A stretch of DNA of 64,000 bases from Chitinophagales bacterium (GTDB taxonomy: Bacteria > Bacteroidota > Bacteroidia > Chitinophagales > UBA10324). Every line of letters starts with the position of its first letter. The first letter of the stretch is position 1. The notes under the pieces were generated by a model. The model saw only the letters and a list, made by a program, of their open reading frames with translations, searched no databases and was not told the DNA's origin. Positions 54,676 through 63,897 of this stretch are shown here, in pieces. The stretch spans positions 186,001 through 250,000 of the forward strand of contig JAIBAY010000003.1 in the NCBI GenBank assembly GCA_019694975.1, given 5' to 3'. The translations under genes were made by a program, and so were the position numbers.

Positions 54676-56053
54676 TTTTGAACACAAGCTCCGCCGGAAA
54701 GCGGGAGGCTTCCGCATGAAGCCTTCGGAAGAGGTATGGGAAGTCATTAAATCTTCACTCGGGCAACGGAAACGCAAACGCCGTTTCCTCTGGTTATGGG
54801 CTGCGGCCGCAGGCTTGCTGTTAGGAACCGGTTTAACCACATTGTATTTCATGCTGAATGCAACACCGGATGCGCTACCTGTTGCTGTTGATGACTGGAA
54901 CAAGGATATCGGCAGCCGGCCTGATAAATCTTATACACCCAATCCGCTTCAAAGCGACCATGGCAGCAACAAGACTGCTGCAGCCAAAGCTGATTCACCT
55001 GATCAAAATTCGAATGAGATATCCGGCAATAGTAATTTAAGTGCAGACAACCACTTGCAGTCAACAAATCAGGAGAGCACGCCCAGGTTTGATGCATCAC
55101 CAAATACGCAAGCAATCAACGCCGGTATGCCGGGCAGCGGATCCAATGTTCAGGCAATATCCATGGATCCGGTTGCAAGCCGGGAATACCTGAACACAGC
55201 GGATCAGGCAACAGCAAAGATCAATCAGTTCACGGCAACAACCATAGCAGATCCTTATGAAAATGATGACTTGCTTAAAATGGAGGACGTAACTTCAATA
55301 CACCCCGACATGATTGTTAAATCATCCCGTTTTAGCTTGGGTGCTCAGCTGATTCCGCTGATATCAGATATACGGTATGGAAATCTGAACACGGAAACTG
55401 TGGCTAATGCCGATGAGGCATTTGTTGATTCCATCACAAAACTTAAAGCGTCTTCCGGTTCTCCGTTAGTGGGTTTTTCCGCAGGTGTTGATGTGCTATA
55501 TAACCTCTCAGAAAAATTTTCGCTGGGAGGTGGTGTTTATTTTACCAGGACAGGCGAAAAAAACGCAATCCTTCAGGCAGGAAATGCTGCTTCATTTGCA
55601 ACTGACACCGCAACTATTGGAACGAGCTCAAATCCTCCGGCAAGCCTTTCCTTTATCCCTCAATCTGAATCGCTGACACATTACAACTGGCTTGATATCA
55701 ACCTGCAGGGTGAATGGTATTTCATTAATCATGAAAGAAACAAATTCTCATTGTCGGGCGGCGGCGGATTATCTCATTTTATCAGCTATACGTATACGGA
55801 AGAAGGAAACAATAAACGGAGTTTGCAAAACAATTCAATTTTCAGCAATGATCAGCAGCCACCTGTATTTCATGCTTATCAGCTTACTGCCTTTTCAGGC
55901 ATGCAATACCGGCGAATGATCTCAAACCATCTTTCCCTGGTGGCCGGAGTACAATTTCATTATTACCTTTCGAGTATTACCTTAAATGATATCCCTGTTG
56001 TAGCACATCCCTACTGGCTGGGTATCAACACGGGCATCACGTATCGTTTCTGA
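54650..56053 (+). CDS. Membrane-anchored protein with C-terminal beta-barrel-like domain, probable sigma partner
   Basis: A 467-residue protein in three parts. Residues 1-43 are charged and presumably cytoplasmic (EVWEVIKSSLGQRKRKRR). Residues 46-67 are one transmembrane helix (LWLWAAAAGLLLGTG). A Ser/Asn/Thr-rich linker follows to about 200. The C-terminal 240 residues have outer-membrane beta-barrel-like strands (SRFSLGAQLIPLI, VGFSAGVDVLYNLSEKFSLGGG, YWLGINTGITYRF). The gene overlaps the ECF sigma factor by 26 bp, so it most likely binds or senses for it. A single helix plus a barrel-like domain is topologically odd. Confidence 0.8.
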   Translation: MKEQESENSFEHKLRRKAGGFRMKPSEEVWEVIKSSLGQRKRKRRFLWLWAAAAGLLLGTGLTTLYFMLNATPDALPVAVDDWNKDIGSRPDKSYTPNPLQSDHGSNKTAAAKADSPDQNSNEISGNSNLSADNHLQSTNQESTPRFDASPNTQAINAGMPGSGSNVQAISMDPVASREYLNTADQATAKINQFTATTIADPYENDDLLKMEDVTSIHPDMIVKSSRFSLGAQLIPLISDIRYGNLNTETVANADEAFVDSITKLKASSGSPLVGFSAGVDVLYNLSEKFSLGGGVYFTRTGEKNAILQAGNAASFATDTATIGTSSNPPASLSFIPQSESLTHYNWLDINLQGEWYFINHERNKFSLSGGGGLSHFISYTYTEEGNNKRSLQNNSIFSNDQQPPVFHAYQLTAFSGMQYRRMISNHLSLVAGVQFHYYLSSITLNDIPVVAHPYWLGINTGITYRF

Positions 56054-56222
56054 AAGGTCAAATGCCATAGCTTCCTGATATAAGATTTTCAACAAGTGAT
56101 TTGCTGACATGTTGCTGTCATGCTGTGCAATAATTGATATTTTGCAAGGCATTATTCAACTAGTTTTTCCTTCGTCTTATGATTTGCTTCAAGCGGTTTA
56201 TTTTTGAAAAAATTCAACACAC

Positions 56223-58208
56223 TTGAGTGCTCCCAAAAAACTTTCCCGGTTATCGGCCGGTATGTTGCTTATTACCATCGGAATTGTATTTGGTGATATC
56301 GGCACTTCTCCGTTGTATGTAATGTCTGCCATCATTGGCGACAGGCAAATCAGCAAGGAATTGATCTATGGCGGCGTATCCTGTGTATTCTGGTCGCTCA
56401 CGCTTATTACTTCCTTCAAGTATATCCTTTTAGTGTTGCGTGCTGACAATAAAGGTGAAGGCGGAGTCTTTGCGCTTTATGCGCTCGTAAGAAAACGGGC
56501 AAGATGGCTGGTGATTCCGGCTATTATTGGCGGATCCACATTGCTCGCTGATGGCATGATAACGCCAGCCATTTCGGTATCATCGGCTGTGGAAGGATTG
56601 CGCAGCCTGAATAACGAGGTGAATACCGTTCCGATTGTGATATTTATTATCACCATGCTCTTTCTCTTTCAGCGGGCAGGCACACGTGTGGTTGGCAGTT
56701 CCTTCGGTCCTATCATGGTCATCTGGTTTGTCATGCTGGGCGTGCTGGGTTTCAGAAAAATTACGGAGCACCTTGAAATTCTTCATGCCTTAAGCCCTGT
56801 TTATGCCATACGCCTGCTGGCTGAATATCCCGGCGGATTCTGGTTACTGGGCGCAGTGTTTCTCTGCACTACCGGCGCCGATGCCTTATATTCTGATCTT
56901 GGTCATTGCGGAAAAATCAATATCAGGGTTAGCTGGATATTTATTAAGATATGCCTGCTGTTGAATTACTTCGGTCAGGCGGCCTGGCTTATGCAATACC
57001 AGGGATTGCGAAGAGACGAGATTCCTATCTCCAATCCTTTTTACGGCATCATGCCGGAATGGTTCCTCCTCATGGGAATTGGTATTGCCACGGTTGCCAC
57101 CATTATTGCCAGCCAGGCCATGATAACGGGTGCCTTTACACTGATTAATGAAGCCATGCGCCTCAATCTCTGGCCTAAGGTGCGCGTGGTGCATCCGACG
57201 GATCAACGCGGGCAACTCTATGTTCCGGCCATTAACTGGATTCTGTATTTCGGTTGCATTGGTGTTGTGATCTTCTTCCAGGAATCGAAATACATGGAGG
57301 CGGCTTATGGTCTTGCCATCAACCTGACCATGATCGTAACCACAATATTAATCAGCACCTACGCTTATGTCCGGCGTGGCTCAATAACTATCACACTGGT
57401 AATCGCTGTCACTTATATCCTGATAGAGCTGTGCTTCCTGGCAGCTAACCTGATTAAGTTTCCGCATGGCGGATATGTAGCAATGATTGCTGCCTTATCA
57501 TTTATGATAGTGATGTATGCCTGGTTCAGGGCACGCAGGATCAAAAACCAGTTTTTGGAATTTGATGAAATGAAACAGTTACTGCCAAAGCTCGCTGAAC
57601 TGAGTGAAGATCAAAGCGTGCCCAAATATGCCTCCCATGTCATTTTCATGACGAGTGCCAATTATCCTTCGCAGATCGAATCGAAGTTTTTCTTTTCCAT
57701 CTTCAATAAGCAACCGAAGCGCGCCGACACTTACTGGTTTGTGCATGTGGATGTAATTGACGAACCATACACCATGGAATATGAGGTGGAGATGCTGGAA
57801 GCTAACCTTGCCTACCGGATTGATTTCCGGCTTGGCTTCCGGATTGAACCCCGCATCAACCTCTTTCTGCGTAAGGTGATTGAAGATATGGTGGCGCGCG
57901 GCGAAGTGGATATTACCAGCCGATATGAATCACTCAATAAATACCGCTTGCCCGGCGACTTCCGGTTTGTGGTGCTTGAGAAATTCCTCTCTTTTGAAAA
58001 TGAATTGCCGTTCCTGCAAAAATTAGTGATGGATATTTATTTTCTGCTGAAAAAGATATCGCTTTCAGAAGGCCGTGAGTTTGGGCTGGATTCCAGCACG
58101 GTGACCATTGAAAAAATTCCACTCATTTTGACTCCTCCCCGCGACCTCGTGCTGCGTCGTATTGAAACAGAAACGGAAGAACCGATCATTGATTTATTGA
58201 GAAAGTAG
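56223..58208 (+). CDS. kup: Kup-family potassium transporter
   Basis: A 661-residue K+/H+ symporter. Family marks: GIVFGDIGTSPLYV near residue 20, RADNKGEGGVFALYALV, LLADGMITPAISVSSAVEGL, FCTTGADALYSDLGHCGK-like text (LCTTGADALYSDLGHCG) and FYGIMPEWF. Twelve hydrophobic helices occupy the first 440 residues; the soluble C-terminal domain is next. No suitable ATG exists at the front; the frame starts with TTG at 56223. It takes up potassium at low affinity. Monocistronic. TATTTTTG (56199-56206) is a possible -7 element without a clear -33. Confidence 0.93.
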   Translation: MSAPKKLSRLSAGMLLITIGIVFGDIGTSPLYVMSAIIGDRQISKELIYGGVSCVFWSLTLITSFKYILLVLRADNKGEGGVFALYALVRKRARWLVIPAIIGGSTLLADGMITPAISVSSAVEGLRSLNNEVNTVPIVIFIITMLFLFQRAGTRVVGSSFGPIMVIWFVMLGVLGFRKITEHLEILHALSPVYAIRLLAEYPGGFWLLGAVFLCTTGADALYSDLGHCGKINIRVSWIFIKICLLLNYFGQAAWLMQYQGLRRDEIPISNPFYGIMPEWFLLMGIGIATVATIIASQAMITGAFTLINEAMRLNLWPKVRVVHPTDQRGQLYVPAINWILYFGCIGVVIFFQESKYMEAAYGLAINLTMIVTTILISTYAYVRRGSITITLVIAVTYILIELCFLAANLIKFPHGGYVAMIAALSFMIVMYAWFRARRIKNQFLEFDEMKQLLPKLAELSEDQSVPKYASHVIFMTSANYPSQIESKFFFSIFNKQPKRADTYWFVHVDVIDEPYTMEYEVEMLEANLAYRIDFRLGFRIEPRINLFLRKVIEDMVARGEVDITSRYESLNKYRLPGDFRFVVLEKFLSFENELPFLQKLVMDIYFLLKKISLSEGREFGLDSSTVTIEKIPLILTPPRDLVLRRIETETEEPIIDLLRK

Positions 58209-58299
58209 TTGATGGAATCAGGTAATCTTAAAGTGTATGGAAGATCAATCATGGAAAATGAATTCCATTGTGAAGAATAGGCTATTCGGCTTAAAATCT

Positions 58300-60405
58300 T
58301 CAACGGATTAAAGTGATATTTCCCTTCATCACTCTGCTCACGCCATTGCTGAACTGAATAGTTACGGCATAGATGTAGGTCCCCATTTCTTCCGGCAAGC
58401 CTTCAAATGTGCCGTTCCATGATTCGTCCGGATCAGACGAGCGATAAACCATTTGTCCCCACCGGTTAAAGATCTTCAAATCAAATTCATTGGTTCCATC
58501 CGTGATGATCTTGTATTCATCATTGATTCCGTCATTGTTGGGCGTAAAAGCAGTAGGAATGAAAAACGGGCAGGCATTGTCCACAAAAATGGTATCCTTA
58601 CCCACACAACCATTATTACTCACAAATACGACCACCGTTTCCGGCACAATATTCAGCACGATAGCCTGCGTTTGCTCTCCGGTAGACCAATCATGCTGGT
58701 ATCCGGGGTTGCCGGCATCCAGCACAATGGATTCACCGATGCAGATACTGGTGTCACTTCCCAGATCAACCAAAGGATAATCATATACTTCAACCGACTC
58801 AGCAAAAGTGTCCGGCAGGCAAACCGCATCATGTATTATGAGTGTTACCGTATAAACGCCGCTGCTGCTGTATGCAATGTCCACGGAAGTGGAAGATGTG
58901 TCAGTTACGCTGTTTCCAAAATCCCATTCCACGGAGGTTACATCACCTGTCGACACATTGTTGAAGGAAATCGTATCACCGAGACATAGCACATCCGGCT
59001 GATAGTTGAATGCGGCCGTTACGCCCTCATTGATGGTCAGGTTCGCCGAAACCGTGTCCAAGCATCCGATACTGTCGGTCACCACCAGGTACACCGTATA
59101 TAACCCTGCCGCACTGAAAGTAAACACAGGCTCAAACTGATTGGTGGTGGCAGTACCGAATATCCATTTGTACACCAACCCCTGCCCTGTTGATGAATTG
59201 AAAAAGGATATTGGAACATTAACGCAATATGGCGGTGGTGAAACGGAAAATCCCGCAACAGGCGGCTCCAGGTAGGTACTGATGCTGATCGTATCCTGGT
59301 TGAAACATCCACCGGTATCCGTGATGGCCAAAATCACATCATAAGTACCCGTTCCGGCATACAGGTGCGACGGATTGATGTCTGTTGAAGTATTACCGTC
59401 ACCAAAATCCCACGACCAGGTAATGGTGGTATCACCGACGGACAGGTCGGTGAATACGAGGGAATCACCAATGCAGGTCTTAATGATCTGGTAGTCAAAT
59501 TCCGCATCGGCAATTGCTACCGTGAAAGGCATCTTATTGGTATCCGGCAGTTCATTGCCGCAATTATCCAGGATTACATTACCGTCGATTCCCTGCTTAA
59601 AGTGTAACAGATAAGATCCGTTTACATTAATTGGTGCGGCAAGTTGTATATCGATCTTGTTGGTAAAGGTTCCGCTCACGCATCCTGCAGATGACGCACC
59701 TGTTACGGTTACCGGCGATGGCCCGGTCACAAAAAAATCGCTGCCATCAGCTGCTATGGAGTTGCAGCGTATCTGTTCGGATACAGTCAGATGCAGCACG
59801 GAGGGTGGTGTGCAGGGAAACGGGTCTATCGAGACCGGTGCCGGCGGGATGATATCAAAAACCACTGCTGTTCCGCCAAATGATAAGGTATAACCGCCGA
59901 TAACACCGTCGTGATTGTTGATGACCAGCACGTATGTTTCACCGGCTACCACATTCATTGGCTGGCACTGATTAGGGCCACCGGCGGAGACAGAAATCAG
60001 CACATAAGGATTGGATAAACCTGTTGCTCCCTGAATGGCGGAGTAATTGCATCTTACTTCCGGCGCAACACCGCTGACAATATCCGAACACGATGCATTG
60101 GTGAGATCGTACACTGCCCAGTCATAATCATCGCTCAGGTTAATCGGTGTAATTTCAAACTCAAGCGTTCCCGAAACATTGACGGTCCAGATGTACCAGA
60201 CCGAATTTTCTTCCCCCTGTATCAAACAGGAAGAATTGCCAAACAAAAGCTCCTGCGTGCCTTCACCCGTGTAGGAATTGGGTTGAATATACACATTCTG
60301 ACACACCGGTATAGCACCACTGCAATCCTGTTCCGGCAACTGTGCCTTCACGGATTGGGTGAACAAATACATCACCGGCAGCATGGTATAAATTATTTGC
60401 CTCAA
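58300..60405 (-). CDS. PKD-domain secreted protein with T9SS type B sorting domain
   Basis: A 701-residue exported protein. Signal peptide ends SVKAQ (about residue 22). An N-terminal pre-peptidase-like beta domain (DCSGAIPVCQNVYI, YDWAVYDLTNASC) precedes a Big/SbsA-like domain (FPCTPPSVLHLTVSEQIRCNS). Three PKD domains follow (WDFGDGNTSTD is the clearest), then an Ig-like segment with LGSDTSICIGESIVLDAG. The C-terminal CHU_C domain (PTAFTPNNDGINDEYKI, KIFNRWGQMVYRS, GNITLIR) directs T9SS secretion. Unlike the protein at 39545, no PorP/SprF gene is adjacent. No catalytic domain is seen; adhesion or structural role likely. Confidence 0.9.
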   Translation of the reverse strand: MRQIIYTMLPVMYLFTQSVKAQLPEQDCSGAIPVCQNVYIQPNSYTGEGTQELLFGNSSCLIQGEENSVWYIWTVNVSGTLEFEITPINLSDDYDWAVYDLTNASCSDIVSGVAPEVRCNYSAIQGATGLSNPYVLISVSAGGPNQCQPMNVVAGETYVLVINNHDGVIGGYTLSFGGTAVVFDIIPPAPVSIDPFPCTPPSVLHLTVSEQIRCNSIAADGSDFFVTGPSPVTVTGASSAGCVSGTFTNKIDIQLAAPINVNGSYLLHFKQGIDGNVILDNCGNELPDTNKMPFTVAIADAEFDYQIIKTCIGDSLVFTDLSVGDTTITWSWDFGDGNTSTDINPSHLYAGTGTYDVILAITDTGGCFNQDTISISTYLEPPVAGFSVSPPPYCVNVPISFFNSSTGQGLVYKWIFGTATTNQFEPVFTFSAAGLYTVYLVVTDSIGCLDTVSANLTINEGVTAAFNYQPDVLCLGDTISFNNVSTGDVTSVEWDFGNSVTDTSSTSVDIAYSSSGVYTVTLIIHDAVCLPDTFAESVEVYDYPLVDLGSDTSICIGESIVLDAGNPGYQHDWSTGEQTQAIVLNIVPETVVVFVSNNGCVGKDTIFVDNACPFFIPTAFTPNNDGINDEYKIITDGTNEFDLKIFNRWGQMVYRSSDPDESWNGTFEGLPEEMGTYIYAVTIQFSNGVSRVMKGNITLIR

Positions 60406-60623
60406 TGAATGTTATTCGGGTTAACAACAAAAGCAGTCATAGCGCAACTTTCAATTAAAACGGTGATGGACTCAGCGGTACCGCATGATGCCTTGCAGCA
60501 GTCGTGGTTTCTCCTGCCGCATTGCTTATCCCAAATCATCTGCACCCATTTCCATTTTGGAGATGCAGCTACCGGTAATGCTGATGTGGTGCTTTTGTAT
60601 GAATTCAAAATTAACCAAAACAA

Positions 60624-60863
60624 TCACTCGCCCTTGTAAATTTTATCAATAGCACCTGCGAGTTGATAATCCTTATCGGTTACCTGATCTCCTGCATGAT
60701 GTGTGGAAAGGTGAATTTCCACCTTATTCCACACATTGAACCAGAACGGATGGTGATTCATTTTTTCTGCAGCCAGTGCCACTCTTGCCATAAAACCAAA
60801 TGCCTCACTGAAATCACGAAACAAAAATGTCCGTTTCAATTTGTTGTCATCTTCTTTCCACAT
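60624..60863 (-). CDS. 4a-hydroxytetrahydrobiopterin dehydratase (pterin carbinolamine dehydratase)
   Basis: A 79-residue enzyme with the PCD motif: [20 protein letters not shown] followed by THHAG. The paired histidines of MNHHP and the later THH His are catalytic. [21 protein letters not shown] forms the first helix. It dehydrates 4a-hydroxytetrahydrobiopterin to recycle the cofactor of aromatic amino-acid hydroxylases. No phenylalanine or tryptophan hydroxylase lies in the window. At 79 residues it is slightly short of the usual 90-100, missing part of the N-terminus. The gap to the PKD gene (60406-60623) holds no supported gene. Confidence 0.9.
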   Translation of the reverse strand: MWKEDDNKLKRTFLFRDFSEAFGFMARVALAAEKMNHHPFWFNVWNKVEIHLSTHHAGDQVTDKDYQLAGAIDKIYKGE

Positions 60864-60939
60864 GTCATTTCAAAATTTATGGGTTGGGAAAAACGGGTTG
60901 CATAAAGATTACTATCACTTCCGAAAATCAGGCAGGCCT

Positions 60940-61419
60940 CTATTCTACCATCAGGTTTTCTTTGGATTTCAGGCGCTGAAAATCCAGTTTCACCAACAGT
61001 TGCACAATGTGAATCTCCTTCACTTTGGCAAAAATTCCTTCTTCCTGTTCTGCGGATATTTCACCCTTCACCATCAGCAGGTAGTCCACCTGCTTGACCT
61101 CGGGCAACAGGAATTCACCTGCATGTTTGTTGGAAAGAACAATCACCTGCCATTTATCCAAAGCATGTTCATACCTGTAAAAGCTAAAGGCCGACGTCTT
61201 GTTTTTCTTTTTATGAATGATTTCAAGATCATCGGTACGCTTGAGGTCAAATCCGAGCGCTTTGTTGAGATGCCAGCTTAACTGGTATTCCTTCACCTGT
61301 GTAACAATGCCCCAGAGAACGCCGCTAAAATGATCTTCCAGCGTTACAATTCTTTTTTTTGCCAACTGACTGCTGTCTTTAATTTGCTTTCCTGTCTTTC
61401 CAAACGTACTTGTTATCAT
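60940..61419 (-). CDS. IPExxVDY-family protein
   Basis: A 159-residue protein of unknown function from the Bacteroidetes-specific IPExxVDY family; here the name motif reads LPEVKQVDY near residue 107. Other supporting text: YQLSWHLNKALGFDLKRTDD and FSFYRYEHALDKWQVIVLSN. In other Bacteroidetes it neighbours acpP, fabF, rnc and pyruvate kinase, as here. It diverges from acpP, sharing a 159 bp intergenic region. Soluble, with no signal peptide. Confidence 0.85.
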   Translation of the reverse strand: MITSTFGKTGKQIKDSSQLAKKRIVTLEDHFSGVLWGIVTQVKEYQLSWHLNKALGFDLKRTDDLEIIHKKKNKTSAFSFYRYEHALDKWQVIVLSNKHAGEFLLPEVKQVDYLLMVKGEISAEQEEGIFAKVKEIHIVQLLVKLDFQRLKSKENLMVE

Positions 61420-61522
61420 GCAATATTACAAATGACAAAAAGCTCCGGAAATTACCACTTTCCCTATTGGCAGGTTGATGGCAGGCACACATTTTCAGGG
61501 TAGAAAATAATTGATGAAAAGA

Positions 61523-61553
61523 TTGCGTATAAAAACTGAAATCCCTTACTTTG
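61523..61553 (+). promoter_or_regulatory. Candidate promoter for acpP-fabF
   Basis: TTG (61523-61525), a 20-base spacer and TTACTTTG (61546-61553), one mismatch from TAnnTTTG. Transcription would start near 61560 and leave a leader of about 19 nt before the acpP ATG. Confidence 0.5.
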
Positions 61554-61578
61554 CCGAAAATTAAACCACTACTTATTT

Positions 61579-61818
61579 ATGTCAGACATCGCAGCAAGAG
61601 TTAAGAAGATCATCATTGACAAATTAGGCGTTGATGAAAGTGAGGTTACGCCGGAAGCTACCTTTACCAATGATCTTGGTGCCGATTCTCTCGACACGGT
61701 TGAGTTAATCATGGAATTCGAGAAAGAATTTAATATCTCCATTCCCGACGAGCAGGCTGAAACCATCACTTCTGTTGGCCAGGCCATCGCTTACATCGAG
61801 CAGTACGCTAAGTCTTAA
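61579..61818 (+). CDS. acpP: Acyl carrier protein
   Basis: A 79-residue acidic carrier protein. The phosphopantetheine site is Ser37 in [12 protein letters not shown]. Length and sequence ([36 protein letters not shown]) are those of primary fatty-acid ACP. It carries growing acyl chains for fatty acid synthesis. The fabF gene starts 12 bp later, so the two form one operon. Confidence 0.97.
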   Translation: MSDIAARVKKIIIDKLGVDESEVTPEATFTNDLGADSLDTVELIMEFEKEFNISIPDEQAETITSVGQAIAYIEQYAKS

Positions 61819-61830
61819 TCCGCACATTAC

Positions 61831-63087
61831 ATGGAATTTAAAAGGGTAGTTGTCACCGGCCTCGGTGCACTTACTCCTTTAGGGAATAGTGTTCCTGAAT
61901 TTTGGGACAATCTTCGCAAAGGTGTGAGTGGCGGGGGACCTCTGACCTATTTTGATACTTCGAAATTCAAAACCAGGATCGCCTGCCAGCTTAAAAACCT
62001 GGATATATACAGTTTCCTGGAAAAGAAAGAAGCGCGTAAGCTGGATCCGTATTCACAGTACGCGCTGATAGCCTCCGAAGAAGCGGTAAAAGACAGCGGA
62101 CTCGATCTGGCCATAGAAGATAAAACAAGAATTGGCGTTATCTGGGCAACCGGTGTTGGTGGTATCGATTCTTACGCCAAGGCCATGATGGAATATTGTG
62201 CCGGCGACGGAACACCCCGTTTCAGCCCATTCCTGATTCCGCTCATTATCCCTGACCTCGCAGCCGGTCATTTATCCATCAAATATGGATTCATGGGGCC
62301 GAATATGTCCATCGTTAATGCATGTGCTTCTTCTACCAATTCCATTATCGATGCGCTAACCTATCTGCGTCTCGGTAAGGCAGAGGTGATGCTTACCGGC
62401 GGTTCAGAATTCCCGCTTTGTATTCCTGCAGTGGGCGGTTTTTCCTCTATGAAAGCACTGAGTGAAAGAAATGACTCGCCGGAAACCGCTTCACGTCCTT
62501 ATGATAAAGACCGTGACGGATTTGTGATTGGAGAAGGCGCCGGCGCCCTGGTGCTGGAAGAATATGAACATGCAAAGGCAAGAGGCGCTAAAATATATTG
62601 CGAAGTAATCGGTGGCGGAATGTCAGGCGATGCTTATCACATTTCTGCACCGCACCCTGAAGGAATAGGTGTGATGCAGGTGCTCAGGGAAGCATTGAAA
62701 GATGCCGGTGACCTTCGGCCGGAAGAAGTGGATTATATTAACACGCACGGCACTTCCACGCCCTTGGGTGACCTGGCTGAATTGAAAGCTATCATCAATG
62801 TATTTGGTGAACATGCATATAAAATGAGCATCAGCTCAACCAAATCAATGACAGGCCATATGCTAGGTGCTGCCGGTGCCGCTGAAGCAATTGCCTGCAT
62901 TGGCGCTATGCAGCATAGCTTTATACCGCCGACCATCAATCACTTTACCGACGACCCTGAAATTGATCCTAAACTTGATCTCACTTTTAATACAGCGAAA
63001 ACCCGTGAAGTGAATGTTGCCATGAGCAATACTTTCGGATTCGGGGGCCACAACGCATCCTTAATCATGCGAAAGTTAAAAGACTGA
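61831..63087 (+). CDS. fabF: 3-oxoacyl-[acyl-carrier-protein] synthase II
   Basis: A 418-residue condensing enzyme that extends acyl-ACP with malonyl-ACP. The catalytic triad is Cys165 (NACASSTNSI), His306 (NTHGTSTPLGD) and His343 (KSMTGHMLGAAG), the Cys-His-His pattern of KAS I/II. The C-terminal SNTFGFGGHNASL is also conserved. Position next to acpP identifies it as FabF. A terminator follows, separating it from rnc. Confidence 0.97.
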   Translation: MEFKRVVVTGLGALTPLGNSVPEFWDNLRKGVSGGGPLTYFDTSKFKTRIACQLKNLDIYSFLEKKEARKLDPYSQYALIASEEAVKDSGLDLAIEDKTRIGVIWATGVGGIDSYAKAMMEYCAGDGTPRFSPFLIPLIIPDLAAGHLSIKYGFMGPNMSIVNACASSTNSIIDALTYLRLGKAEVMLTGGSEFPLCIPAVGGFSSMKALSERNDSPETASRPYDKDRDGFVIGEGAGALVLEEYEHAKARGAKIYCEVIGGGMSGDAYHISAPHPEGIGVMQVLREALKDAGDLRPEEVDYINTHGTSTPLGDLAELKAIINVFGEHAYKMSISSTKSMTGHMLGAAGAAEAIACIGAMQHSFIPPTINHFTDDPEIDPKLDLTFNTAKTREVNVAMSNTFGFGGHNASLIMRKLKD

Positions 63088-63106
63088 TAAATTGTTTTTA
63101 CCTTTT

Positions 63107-63141
63107 ACCCTGGCGGAAATATACAACCGCCGGGGTTTTTC
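63107..63141 (+). terminator. Rho-independent terminator after fabF
   Basis: A 10-bp stem ACCCTGGCGG/CCGCCGGGGT (63107-63116 with 63127-63136, one G-T pair) with a 10-base loop, followed by TTTTT. It lies 19 bases after the fabF stop and 18 before the rnc start, so some read-through or an internal rnc promoter is needed. Confidence 0.85.
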
Positions 63142-63159
63142 ATTTTAAGGCACGCAACG

Positions 63160-63873
63160 TTGATTCGTCGTCTGTTCTCCGGTAAAAAGGCATTCTATGC
63201 ACAGGTGAAATCCCTCACTGGTACTTCACCGGCAAATCTTCATTTGTATGAACTGGCCTTTCGTCACAGCTCTTCTGCGAAAGAAGATTATGAGAGCAAT
63301 GAGCGTTTGGAATTTTTAGGGGATGCTGTGCTTGGCGCTGTTATCGCCGATTACCTTTTCAAAAAATTTCCCTATAAGAATGAAGGATATCTTACCGACA
63401 TCCGATCGAAAATGGTGAGCCGCAGTCAGCTCAAAACGGTTTCGCATAAAATGGGCATCGACAACTTTCTTTCCTACAGCACCCATGATCCAATGCTGAA
63501 CAAGAAAGCCCTGACGGGCAATGCTCTCGAGGCACTGGTGGGTGCAGTTTACCTTGATAAAGGATATAAAAGCGCTCAGAAGTTCATCATAAAAAAAATT
63601 GTCAAGCCATTTCTTGATATCGGTGAGCTCGAAATCACCGAATTCAATTATAAAAGTAAATTGCTGGAATGGGCACAGAAATCCGGCAAGTCACTTACAT
63701 TTTCTGTTAAGAATCACACCAGGCACCGCCACCGCGCACTGTATAAAATAGCGGCAGTTATTGATGGAAAAGAATGGGGCGAAGGAGAGGATACCAATAA
63801 GAAAAATGCGGAGAAACAAGCCGCCAGAATGGCATTCGAATCACTGCATATTTCCGTTGAAGAATATATTTGA
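63160..63873 (+). CDS. rnc: Ribonuclease III
   Basis: A 237-residue double-strand-specific endoribonuclease. The signature NERLEFLGDAVL (residues 47-58) holds Glu51 and Asp55 of the catalytic site; NALEALVGAVYLDKG carries the second acidic site. The C-terminal dsRNA-binding domain begins about residue 165 (YKSKLLEWAQKSGKSL) and ends KKNAEKQAARMAFESL. The frame starts with TTG (63160). It matures rRNA and processes mRNA. It stands in the conserved Bacteroidetes acpP-fabF-rnc order. Confidence 0.96.
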   Translation: MIRRLFSGKKAFYAQVKSLTGTSPANLHLYELAFRHSSSAKEDYESNERLEFLGDAVLGAVIADYLFKKFPYKNEGYLTDIRSKMVSRSQLKTVSHKMGIDNFLSYSTHDPMLNKKALTGNALEALVGAVYLDKGYKSAQKFIIKKIVKPFLDIGELEITEFNYKSKLLEWAQKSGKSLTFSVKNHTRHRHRALYKIAAVIDGKEWGEGEDTNKKNAEKQAARMAFESLHISVEEYI

Positions 63874-63897
63874 ATAGAGAGCAATTACGCCTGCTCG

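Noticed and set aside
60402..60639. Two overlapping frames of 73 and 76 codons on opposite strands
   Set aside because: Neither resembles a known protein; the plus-strand frame overlaps the end of the dehydratase gene and both look like chance.
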